This document shows, piece after piece, positions 45,037 through 54,300 of a stretch of 64,000 nucleotides of DNA. Both the position numbers and the translations under genes were made by a program. This DNA is from an uncultured bacterium (lineage in GTDB: Bacteria > Verrucomicrobiota > Kiritimatiellia > CAIKKV01 > CAITUY01), in NCBI GenBank assembly GCA_903895695.1, contig CAITUY010000022.1, forward strand, positions 17,890 to 81,889. Reading direction: 5' to 3'. Position 1 is the first letter of the stretch. Each line of letters starts with the position of its first letter. The notes under the pieces are model-generated. The model ran no database searches. It was not told where the DNA came from and saw only the letters and a program-made list of their open reading frames with translations.

Positions 45037-45972
45037 TTAAGGTCGGGTTGAGAGACTTACCCCGGAGTAGCGCGTCTCGAAATGGCGTGGGATCACAACC
45101 CGCTCGGAGACGAGATGCCCCGACGTATCCCAGAGGGCCGGGACGATGGTGAATTCCGTCGGGTAGCTGTAGACGGTACCGATTCCCATTTGCGACGGCT
45201 GACCCCGAACACCGGTTATCTGGCGCGGGGGTGGAGCGGGCTCGATCACAGGCTGGAACGGCGAGGCTTCTGCCTCATCCTTCTGCGCCTGTACAGCGGC
45301 TGCAAGGGTCGCTTGCCGACGCCTGGCGTTTTCGGCCCAACGCTGGGCCAAAGCCGTACGCTCCGGATCGGAGAGACTGGGCACACGGGTTCGCTCGGGC
45401 GGCGCCGCTGCCACAGGACCAGCCGCGCAGATGGTGACCGAGGTAGCCGTGACGGTCGCTACCCGGGCGGTGGTGTCGGCGAGCGCGATGGCATCGGCTT
45501 CCCGGACTGCCCAGCCCGCGCCCGTGTCGAGCGACACGAGTCGGGCCGTCCATCCGGGCCAGGGAAGCCGTTCGCCTTGGACGAGCGTAAGGTTCGTGCC
45601 GGAGGGCGTGCCCAGCACGACGGATACGACGCGGCTTTCCAGTACCGCGTTTACGGCGCCGTTGAACGCGTGGTTCGTGCGGATCTCGAACGATTCGACG
45701 CGGTAGGGGCCGAGGTGCTCCCCGGGCCGTCGGAACCAGGTGCTGCCGGCTCGGTCGTTGAATGACAGTCGCGGAGCACCGTCCGCGTTGCGCGATAGCC
45801 CGGTCAGCAGATAGTCGAAGACCGAGGGCTGGATATCCACCACGCGCAAGCCGTCGATTGGGGCGGCGGACAAACGGGCTGTGGCGGCGCCCATGGCGCA
45901 CGCCACAACCCACAACCCGAGTCTGTGCGATCGGGCGCTGACAGGGCGGTGGGGGCTGGCAGCGCGCGTCAT
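45037..45972 (-). CDS. Exported protein of unknown function
   Basis: A 311-residue protein with an Arg-containing signal peptide (RSHRLGLWVVACAMGAATAR, ending LSAAP). Start at ATG 45972 follows the upstream gene; the longer frame is antisense to it. The domain after the signal (IDGLRVVDIQPSVFDYLLTG, STWFRRPGEHLGPYRVESFE) is beta-rich, followed by a helical segment (RTALAQRWAENARRRQATLA) and a C-terminal strand-rich part (GIGTVYSYPTEFTIVPALWD). YSYPTEFTIVP is faintly reminiscent of the secretin-like proteins' VIYPTTF segment but is not enough to assign. Likely periplasmic or outer envelope. Confidence 0.6.
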   Translation of the reverse strand: MTRAASPHRPVSARSHRLGLWVVACAMGAATARLSAAPIDGLRVVDIQPSVFDYLLTGLSRNADGAPRLSFNDRAGSTWFRRPGEHLGPYRVESFEIRTNHAFNGAVNAVLESRVVSVVLGTPSGTNLTLVQGERLPWPGWTARLVSLDTGAGWAVREADAIALADTTARVATVTATSVTICAAGPVAAAPPERTRVPSLSDPERTALAQRWAENARRRQATLAAAVQAQKDEAEASPFQPVIEPAPPPRQITGVRGQPSQMGIGTVYSYPTEFTIVPALWDTSGHLVSERVVIPRHFETRYSGVSLSTRP

Positions 45973-45997
45973 GGTTGCACAGCCCTCGCAGGGCGCA

Positions 45998-46741
45998 TCA
46001 GCCCGCCTTGCGGATCGCCTCCACGCACTTCTGCAGCGCGGGGATCGGATTCTGGACGTCACCCTCATACTCGAGAATCGTCTCGCCTTTGAAGCCCTTG
46101 GCCTTGAGCGTCTCCAGCAGTTTCGGCAGGTCCAGGTTGCCGGTGCCGACCACGACATCGGTGGACTGGCGGGCGCGGTCGAACACGAAATCTTTGATAT
46201 GCACGGCATACAGCCGCGCGGCATAGCGTTCGGCCCACTTGATCGGGTCCTGCCTGGCATCCATGGCCCAGGCTGTATCCATGTTCAGGCCGATGCACGG
46301 GCGCGTGAACGAGAACACCCAGTCCAGGATCTCGCCGCTGCCGAGCCAGTGATAGCCGCCGTGATTGTGAATGGCCAGGTTGATGCCGAATTCCTCGCAG
46401 AGTCGGTAGACCACGGGCAAGGCGGCAAGGAACGTGGCGGGAGAGAAATTAGCCGAGATCACCTTGCAGCCGGCTTGCTTGGCGAATTCGAACCGTGTGC
46501 GCGCCGCGGCTTCGTCCGGACCGAAACCTTCAACGCCGATCGAGACGATCTGGATCCCGGCTGCTTTGTAGGCGCCGATGACGCCCGCGAAGATCTCGGG
46601 CTTGTTGAAGTCGCAATGGACGCCACAGAGTTCGATGCGTTTGAGTCCGAGCGCCTTGACCTGGTCGATGACCTTGGCCGACTCCTTCACATTCCTCAGG
46701 CACCAGCTCTGCACCGCCAACGTATTACTGACATCCGGCAT
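45998..46741 (-). CDS. Sugar phosphate isomerase/epimerase family protein (TIM barrel)
   Basis: A 247-residue xylose isomerase-like TIM-barrel protein. Start at ATG 46741 (MPDVSNTLAVQSWCLRNVKE), preceded by GAGGAA on the minus strand. Metal-ligand segments are IELCGVHCDFNKPEIFAGVI, INLAIHNHGGYHWLGSGEIL, IGLNMDTAWAMDARQDPIKW and LYAVHIKDFVFDRARQSTDV. This is the closest gene to the GntR/LacI-type regulator, 126 bp downstream, so it may be part of its regulon. Substrate unknown. Confidence 0.85.
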   Translation of the reverse strand: MPDVSNTLAVQSWCLRNVKESAKVIDQVKALGLKRIELCGVHCDFNKPEIFAGVIGAYKAAGIQIVSIGVEGFGPDEAAARTRFEFAKQAGCKVISANFSPATFLAALPVVYRLCEEFGINLAIHNHGGYHWLGSGEILDWVFSFTRPCIGLNMDTAWAMDARQDPIKWAERYAARLYAVHIKDFVFDRARQSTDVVVGTGNLDLPKLLETLKAKGFKGETILEYEGDVQNPIPALQKCVEAIRKAG

Positions 46742-46867
46742 GATCAATTCCTCTTCAGTTAGGGTTGTGGGAAAGGCCCCTTGTACACCAGGGGCACTGG
46801 ACAATCAATGACGCGATAGCTGCAGCTCACGGCCGCCGGTAGCGGAGGTCCAGCCCGCTATCATCAT

Positions 46868-47920
46868 TCATGGTCCCGAAACCCGTATCACCGGGTCGAT
46901 CAAGACCTTCGCCTGGGGCGGGGTACGCCCCAGCATGAGACGCTCCAACATGTCAACCGCCGCCACGACCAACTGTTCCGGATCGAGTTCGATGAGGATG
47001 AGATCGCGGGCGTAGGGCGCCAGCGTCGGGGTGTTGCGGTTGGCGTGGGTGATGACGGTCAGGTCCTTGCCAACGGTCAGTCCGGCCTGGGCGATGGCCA
47101 TGAGCGCGCCGCGAGTGAGGACGTCGTCCAAGCTCACCACCGTGTCGGCGTTCAACCCGCGGTCCAAGAGGTCGCGCATTACCCGGTAACCATATTCCTC
47201 GTGCGTCAGGCTCTCCCGTTTGAAGTCAAGCTCGGCCGCCGTAAACGGAATGCCGCGCTCACGCAATTGCGTTTCCAGCGGAATCCTCGTTGTGGGATTA
47301 GGAGCCAGTATCAGCACGTGCCTGGCGGCCCTTTTGGCCGCCACCTCGACGGCGAGCTTGATCAGCGAATCGTGGTTCGGCAACACGCGGTAGGGCACCT
47401 CGCTCCACTCGGTAAGAGCGACGAGTGGGACACCCTGGTTCTGCAACCAGGCGAGCTGTTCGAGATTACTCGGGGCGGCTACGATAAGACCGTCGATCTC
47501 GTGCGCGTGCAGCGCCACATCCAGTTCGTCGTGCGACGGAGTTTCCGACGAGTCAGCCCACCGGTCGACGAAGAACCGAAAACGGTCGCCGGCCGCTGTC
47601 ACGCGTTCCCGGCACTTGCTCTCGATCTGGAGCCAGAACGGCGTGAACCCGCTGTCGTAACCACGGCCAAACACAAGGGCCACGGTCTTGCGGTTGATCG
47701 CGGCGGTCACGAAGAGACCACGCCCACGTTGCCGCGAGACCAACCCCTCCCGCTCGAGTCGCTCCAAGACACGATCCAACGTGCCGAGACTTACCTGCAG
47801 GCGGTCGCATAGTTCGGAAACTCTGGGCAGACGCCCCTCAGGCCCGGTTTCGCGCATGAGGGCGCGTAGCATCGTCTCGGCCTGTTCGGCTCGACTTCCG
47901 TTGACGCGTCTGCTCTTCAT
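46868..47920 (-). CDS. GntR-type helix-turn-helix regulator with LacI-like sugar-binding domain
   Basis: A 350-residue regulator. The N-terminal winged helix (RLPRVSELCDRLQVSLGTLD, RVLERLEREGLVSRQRGRGL, residues about 20-70) is GntR-like. Residues about 80-350 form a periplasmic-binding-protein/LacI-like effector domain (VALVFGRGYDSGFTPFWLQI, IDGLIVAAPSNLEQLAWLQN, ADTVVSLDDVLTRGALMAIA, VIRVSGP), resembling AraR-type regulators that sense sugars. It is divergent from the giant secreted-protein gene at 48307, and upstream of the isomerase-fold gene at 45998. Its operator is likely in the shared intergenic region or near that gene. Confidence 0.88.
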   Translation of the reverse strand: MKSRRVNGSRAEQAETMLRALMRETGPEGRLPRVSELCDRLQVSLGTLDRVLERLEREGLVSRQRGRGLFVTAAINRKTVALVFGRGYDSGFTPFWLQIESKCRERVTAAGDRFRFFVDRWADSSETPSHDELDVALHAHEIDGLIVAAPSNLEQLAWLQNQGVPLVALTEWSEVPYRVLPNHDSLIKLAVEVAAKRAARHVLILAPNPTTRIPLETQLRERGIPFTAAELDFKRESLTHEEYGYRVMRDLLDRGLNADTVVSLDDVLTRGALMAIAQAGLTVGKDLTVITHANRNTPTLAPYARDLILIELDPEQLVVAAVDMLERLMLGRTPPQAKVLIDPVIRVSGP

Positions 47921-48139
47921 GACCCTTTCGATCGGTTGGCGTTTGCCACTACATCCCTTACAAGCGGTGAAAGCATCATCGCAGCGTCTCTCTCAATGCA
48001 AGGATAAACGTGCTGCTTTCCGGCTTCCTGAGCGACTCAGCCTCACTTACGCGCTTCCTCATGCTACTATATGGACGCCGCCAAACCGTTATATAACACA
48101 GCAAAATTATCGTAAAATCAAGTGATATGTCAAAAAAAG

Positions 48140-48153
48140 AGTAATATATTACT
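48140..48153. promoter_or_regulatory. 14-bp perfect palindrome, candidate operator
   Basis: AGTAATATATTACT is a perfect palindrome in the AT-rich divergent region. It ends at the first base of the candidate -35 box of the giant gene, an ideal position for a repressor. It is a plausible binding site for the neighbouring GntR/LacI-type regulator, which is inference. Confidence 0.5.
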
Positions 48154-48182
48154 TGTGGCCTATCGACCTGTTGGCCTATGAT
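48153..48182 (+). promoter_or_regulatory. Candidate sigma-70 promoter of the giant gene
   Basis: TTGTGG (48153-48158) and TATGAT (48177-48182) at an 18-bp spacing resemble -35 and -10 boxes (3/6 and 5/6 matches). The start of transcription would be near 48190, giving a 115-nt leader to ATG 48307. The palindrome 48140-48153 overlaps its upstream edge. Confidence 0.45.
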
Positions 48183-48306
48183 ATCGCTCCAAGAAGAGTT
48201 CCCGGAGCCGGCCGGCCCGTATGCCGGACTCGGCAGGGAAAAGAAATACTCGGCTTTGAGCGATGGGCTGAAGATCAGGCAGGCATGCAAACCATAGGGT
48301 GACACG

Positions 48307-51300
48307 ATGAAAGCATTGGGAAGACTGGTTGTTGTGATCGGGGGCATGCTGATGCTGGCGTCGGCAGTTCGGGCGGGGAGCCCGGCTGACTTCAGTTCGT
48401 GGGCCAGAACAACCACACTCACATTCTCCGGATACTCGAAGTCGGAAACGTTGACCGACTTCCCGGCTCTGGTCGTGCTCGGCACCCACATTCCGGGGTT
48501 CAGCTATGCAGACTTCAAATCCGGCGCCCACGACGACTTGCGTTTTACCGATGCGACGAGCACCGAGCTGAGCTATGAAGTGGAGAGCTGGAATCCCGGG
48601 GGCAAATCTTATGTCTGGGTCAAAGTGCCCAGCTTGGTTGATAACACCACCAAGATTCATGCCTTCTGGGGAAAGGCGGGTCAGACGGCGTCTGCCTATA
48701 CCTCTGACGGCTCCACATGGAACAGCCATTACCGTGGCGTCTGGCACATGCAGAGCGCGAATGCCCCGGATTCGACGGCCAACGGCTATAACGGCACGGC
48801 GGCAGGCGGGGTCTCGCAGGTGTCCGGTCCCATCGGTTCCGCTAATGCGTTTGACGGTACGTCGGGCAGCATCACGGTTACGACACCCGACCTCTACAAT
48901 GGAAGCGACGATCTGACTATAGAGTTCTGGGCCAACGCCGCCGGCACTCAGTTGGCTCCCAACTATCCGGACATCATTGACTACGGTCATGCCTACGGGG
49001 GCGGCCAGAATTTCGTCCTACAGGGCCCTACTCCGTCCGGTTTAGACTTCGGCTGGGGGGTCAAGGGCACCGATGGTAGCTGGGGGCCGTATGGGGTACC
49101 TGGTGGAACAGTCATATTGATAGGCGGGCAATGGATGCACGTGACGCTGACGAAATCCGGAACCACCTATACGACTTACATCAATGGCATTGCAACGGGC
49201 AGCGGTGAATTCTATGGTTCCATTGCTAAAGACCTAACAAAGAACCTGCGATTCGGAAACAATGATGATGATGCTCTGGGGCGCCTCTATACCGGCACCT
49301 TGGATGAAGTGCGTGTGTCCAATACCGGTCGTTCCGCCAACTGGGTCTGGGCCACCTGGTTCAATACGGCGTCCAATGGCAGTTTCATCACCGTTGATCC
49401 TGTTCCTGGCGCTATTGCGGCGGGCGGGGACTCCGTCAACGACATTGACGGCTACCGTATCCACACGTTTACGAATGTTGGAACGGCCTCCTTCAACGTT
49501 GTGGCTCCGGTCGATGTCGATGTGCTGGTGGTTGCGGGTGGCGGGGGTGGCGGTTCACGCAATGCCGGCGGCGGCGGCGCGGGCGGGTTGATCTATGCGT
49601 CGTCATCTTCCGTCGCAGCGGGCAGCAACTATGCGGTGACGGTTGGAGCCGGTGGGCTTGGAAGCAGCGACTATCCGCAAAATGTAGACGGAACTCCCGG
49701 AAACAACTCGGTATTCGGCCCGCTGGTTGCCGTCGGCGGCGGATTCGGAGGGGGTGCCGGAACTGGTGGCACGGGCGGTTCTGGCGGCGGCGGTGCCGCC
49801 AAAGCTGCCGGTGGAACGGGGACAAGCAGCCAAGGTTGGGATGGCGGCAGCGGTGCAGGGGAATGGGCTGGTGGCGGCGGGGGTGGAGCGGGTGGTGCGG
49901 GAGTAGACGGCGCCGGAGTTGGCAATATCGGAACAGCCGGTGGCATCGGGATCACCAACTCCATCTCCGGAACATCGGTCTGGTATGCGGCTGGTGGCGG
50001 CGGCGGGTCGTACAATGGCACGCCTGGCGCAGGCGGGTCCGGGATTGGCGGTAACGGCGGAGTGACCCAAGACGGCTCCGGGGAAGGTAACGCCGCTGCC
50101 GCAGGCAATGGCGCCCCCAATACCGGTTCGGGTGGCGGCGGTGGTGGGAAAGGCGGCAATGGCGGCTCCGGCATTGTGATCGTCAGGTATCTCCTGGCAG
50201 GAGCGGCGCCGCGGATACAGAACCTTGTCGCGACAAACGTGACCCCGTCATCGGCCTGGCTGAGCGGCTTCATTGCCGCTACAGGCGCGGCACCGGTTAC
50301 CGCGGTCACCGTGTACTGGGGCGACGCGGATCAGGGTGATCCGGCAGGCGGGTTGTGGGCTCATGCCGATACCGTGTCGGGCGGCCCATGGACCAACGGA
50401 GCGACCGTGACGTTTCAGGCTGCGCCGCTCACCCCGAACATGACGTATTATTATCGTTACTCGGCCGTGAACTCGTCGGGCACCGGCGTGGCGGCATCAG
50501 CGGAACACTTCCTGGCAGGTTACGTGACCGTAACCAACACGGACGCCTCGGCGGTGTGGGATCCCGCAACGCCCGACACGGGGACGTTCACGATTTCGCG
50601 CGATGCTTCGGCGACCAACGACGCACTGACGGTATACTATGCATGGGGCGGGTCCGCGGTCCAGAACTCGGACTACGCGCCATCGTCGGCGGGGCCGAGC
50701 GTTACGCTGCCGGCGGGCGTGGCCAGCACGAACATCACGATCACGCCCTTGTACGGCCCCAACATCAGCGTGGGTTCGACGGTTTCACTGGCGCTGCTTC
50801 CCGGCAAGTACGCCATCGGCACGCCTGCAAGCAACGACGTGGCGATCGCGGCCTATGTCTACACGCCCGGCGAGAATCAGGCGATAGCGGATGGAGACTG
50901 GAGCAATGGCGCGATCTGGAGCCTGCACCGGCGGCCGCTGCCAGGCGATAGCGTTATCCTCAACGCGAACGTCACGATGAGCAAGTCTTCGGAGAACTTG
51001 AGTTCGTATGTTCTGAATCATGGCTTTACGAATACGTTCCAAGGAACGAACACCGCCCTCATTGCAACCACCGTGACCGTCCACGGCGTCATCACGCACG
51101 ATCCCAACACGGCCACCGCGGCGCCATGGACGCCGGACAACCGCATCTGGATCCAGTGCACGAACCTGTCGATCGCGGCCGATGGCGCGATCAATGTTGC
51201 GGGCAAGGGTTACCGCGGTGGTGGAGCGGGTGCGAACGGGTACGGTCCGGGCGGCGGCACAGCAGGCAACGAAGGCACGGGCGGCGGTTACGGTGGCAAC

Positions 51301-54300
51301 GGTGGTTACGGTGGCAACACGGGGTACCATCCTCCGGGAGCCGCGTATGGTTCTGTCGCGTTGCCGGCGGACCCCGGCAGCGGTGGCGGTGCCCCCGGCT
51401 CGGGATTGGGCGGCAGCGGCAATGGTGGCGGCGCGGTATGGTTGGAGGTCGCGACTAGCGCCACGGTGGATGGCATGATCCTCGCCGACGGGGCTGATTC
51501 CTGGGTTTACGGAGGCGCTGGCTCGGGCGGCAGTGTGTACCTGAAAGCGCCGGCACTGCTCGGAAACGGCAGGATCACGGCCAAGGGCGGCAGTGGAACC
51601 TGGAACTTCAGTAGCGGCGGAGGCGGCGGTCGCATCAGCCTGGATGCCGGGGATGTCGCCAACTGGACCGGCCAGGTCGACGTGGCGGCGGGGTGGACGG
51701 ATGTCGTGAATGGGGGTTACCGAATACCGGCACAAGTTGGGACGGTTTACGCCACAGCCAACATCCTCCACGAGTCCTTCGCCAACCAGCACTGGCGCCT
51801 TTACGGGGCCGTCCCGTGGGCTCTCGGTCAGTTGACGGTCTCGAACGCCACCCTTGCTTTTGAGGACACTAGCGTCAATCTGGCGGTTGCCGGCAATCTA
51901 ACCGTTTTGGGATCCGGCGCCAGCCTCACCATCGGTTCCTCGGCCATGACGTCGACTGGGACGCTGACGGTGGGTGGCGCCATGACGCTCTCGAACAACG
52001 CTTCTCTCTACGTGTATGCGGGACCGACTGACGGCGTTGCTACCGATTATGCGTTTCTGGTCTCTGTCGGCGGCGGTCTTCAATTGGCCAGCGGCTCATG
52101 GGTCTATTCGTATTCCAATCCGACGAATGGCGGCTCGGTGAAGTTCCAAGTGAATGACCTGACCATCATGACGAATGCCGGGTTCAACGCGAATGGCGCC
52201 GGGTATGGCGGCTACAGTGGTATCGGCTTTGGTCCGGGCTATAGTGGGACAGCGAGTCTAGGCATGCCATCGGGTGCCAGTTATGGCGGCTTGGGCGGCG
52301 AAACAGACTCCCGTTGGGCGGTTGCGCCAACAAACGGGTCGGCGGAGATGCCGACCGGACCCGGCAGTGGAGCGGCCGGTTATGCAGGCGCCGGGGCTCC
52401 TGGTTGCGCAGGAGGCGGGTTAGTCCGAATCGAAGCCAGCAGGCAAATCACGATCAACGGGACGATTACAGCCAATGGAATGACTCCGTACTGGTGGTTA
52501 AATTATGGGGGTGGTGGTTCCGGCGGCGCGATATACCTTCGCTGCGAGAAACTGGCCGGGGATAACGCCATCCTCTCCGCGAACGGCGGCGATGCTTTGG
52601 GCCAGCCCGGCAGTTACAGTGGCGGCGCTGGCGGCGGCGGTCGGATTGCAGTTTGGACGGGAACGATGCTGGCCAGCACCAACACTTGGTCCATCTCGGT
52701 GAACGGCGGCGCAGGAGTATCAGGTTACGCCTTCACGGCCGGGTCTGTCGGGACGATTTATTGGGGTACCGTCGATCTTACTGGAATATTCGATCCTCCT
52801 GATATTTTGACCACGAACGCCACCGGGGTCAGCACAACAAGCGCCACCCTCAATGGGTTTCTGGTCAGCACCGGCACGGCGGCGACCACGGTTTTCGTCT
52901 ATTGGGGTACCACCGATCAGGGCACCAATGCGACTTGGGAGAATGTCGAGCAGCTTGCCGGTGACGGGGTGCCCGGCGCCTTGCACACCGACGTCACGCT
53001 GAGCTCATCCAACGTCATCTACTACTATCGCTACTGCGCGACGAATTTGGGCGGCATCGCCTGGGCGCCATCATCGGAACATTTCCTGGCGGGTTACGTG
53101 ACCGTGACCAACACGGACGCCTCGGCGGCGTGGAACTCAGGGACGCCCGACACGGGGACGTTCACGATCTCGCGCGATGCTTCGGCGACCAACGATAGCT
53201 TGACGGTTTACTATGCGTGGAGCGGATCGGCGGTCCTGAACTCGGACTATGTGTCGTCACCGGCGGGGACGAGCATTACACTGCCGGCGGGTGTTGCCAG
53301 CACGAACATCACGATCACGCCCTTGTGGGGCCCCAACATCACCGTGGGCTCGACGGTGGGGCTGACGCTGCTCCCCGGGGAGTATGCCGTCGGCACGCCG
53401 GCAAGCAGTACCGTGGCGATCGCGCCGTATGTGTACACGCCTGGAGCGAATGTCGCCATGAGCGCGGGCGACTGGAGCGATGGCGGGATTTGGAGCCTGG
53501 GCCGGCAGCCGGTGGCCGGCGACGACGTGACCGTCAACGCGAACATCACCCTGAGCAATTCTTCTCTGCGCCTGAGTTCGTATGTTCTCAATAGCGGCTT
53601 CACGAATACGTTCCAGGGAACGAACACAGCCCTCATCGCAAACGATGTGACCATCCACGGCGTCATAACGCACAACCCCAACACGGCCACCGCGGCGCCA
53701 TGGACGCCCGACAACCGCGTTTGGATCCAGTGCACGAACCTGACGATCTCCGCCGATGGCGCGATCGATGTTGCGGGCAAAGGGTACCGCGGTGGTGTCG
53801 TGGGTGTGAGCGGGTACGGACCGGGTGGCGGGAAGAGCTATGGCACGCCGGGCGCATCAGCAAACTGCGGTCTGGGCGGTGGTTACGGTGGCAAAGGCGG
53901 CAATGGAGCCAACACGGGGCCCAGTATCCAGGCAGCCGCGTACGGTTCTATCGCGTTGCCGGCGGACCCCGGCAGCGGCGGCGGGGCCCCCGACACGGGC
54001 GTCAGCGGCAACGGTGGCGGCGCGGTATGGCTGGAGGTCGCGGCGACCGCAATGGTGGATGGCATGATCCTCGCCGACGGGATCAATTCGACCCTCTGGG
54101 GCGGTGGTGGGTCGGGCGGCAGTGTCTATCTGAAAGCACCGACGCTGCTCGGTAACGGTAGCATCACGGCCAAGGGCGGCAGTGGTACCTCCAGCCTCAG
54201 TAGCGGTGGCGGCGGCGGGCGCATCAGTCTGGCTATCGGGGATGTCGCCAACTGGAGCGGCCTGATCGACGCGGCGGCGGGGTGGACGGATCTCGTGAAT

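Larger units (their letters stand above)
47921..48306. other. 386-bp divergent regulatory region
   Basis: This gap separates the minus-strand regulator from the plus-strand giant gene. It contains an AT-rich stretch (48080-48155), unusual in this GC-rich window, including the perfect palindrome and promoter listed separately. No open frame with family similarity is seen. Confidence 0.6.

Noticed and set aside
49530..50200. Glycine-rich repeats resembling a CRISPR or satellite array
   Set aside because: Repeats are GGC/GGT codon runs within an open frame with irregular lengths and no spacers.
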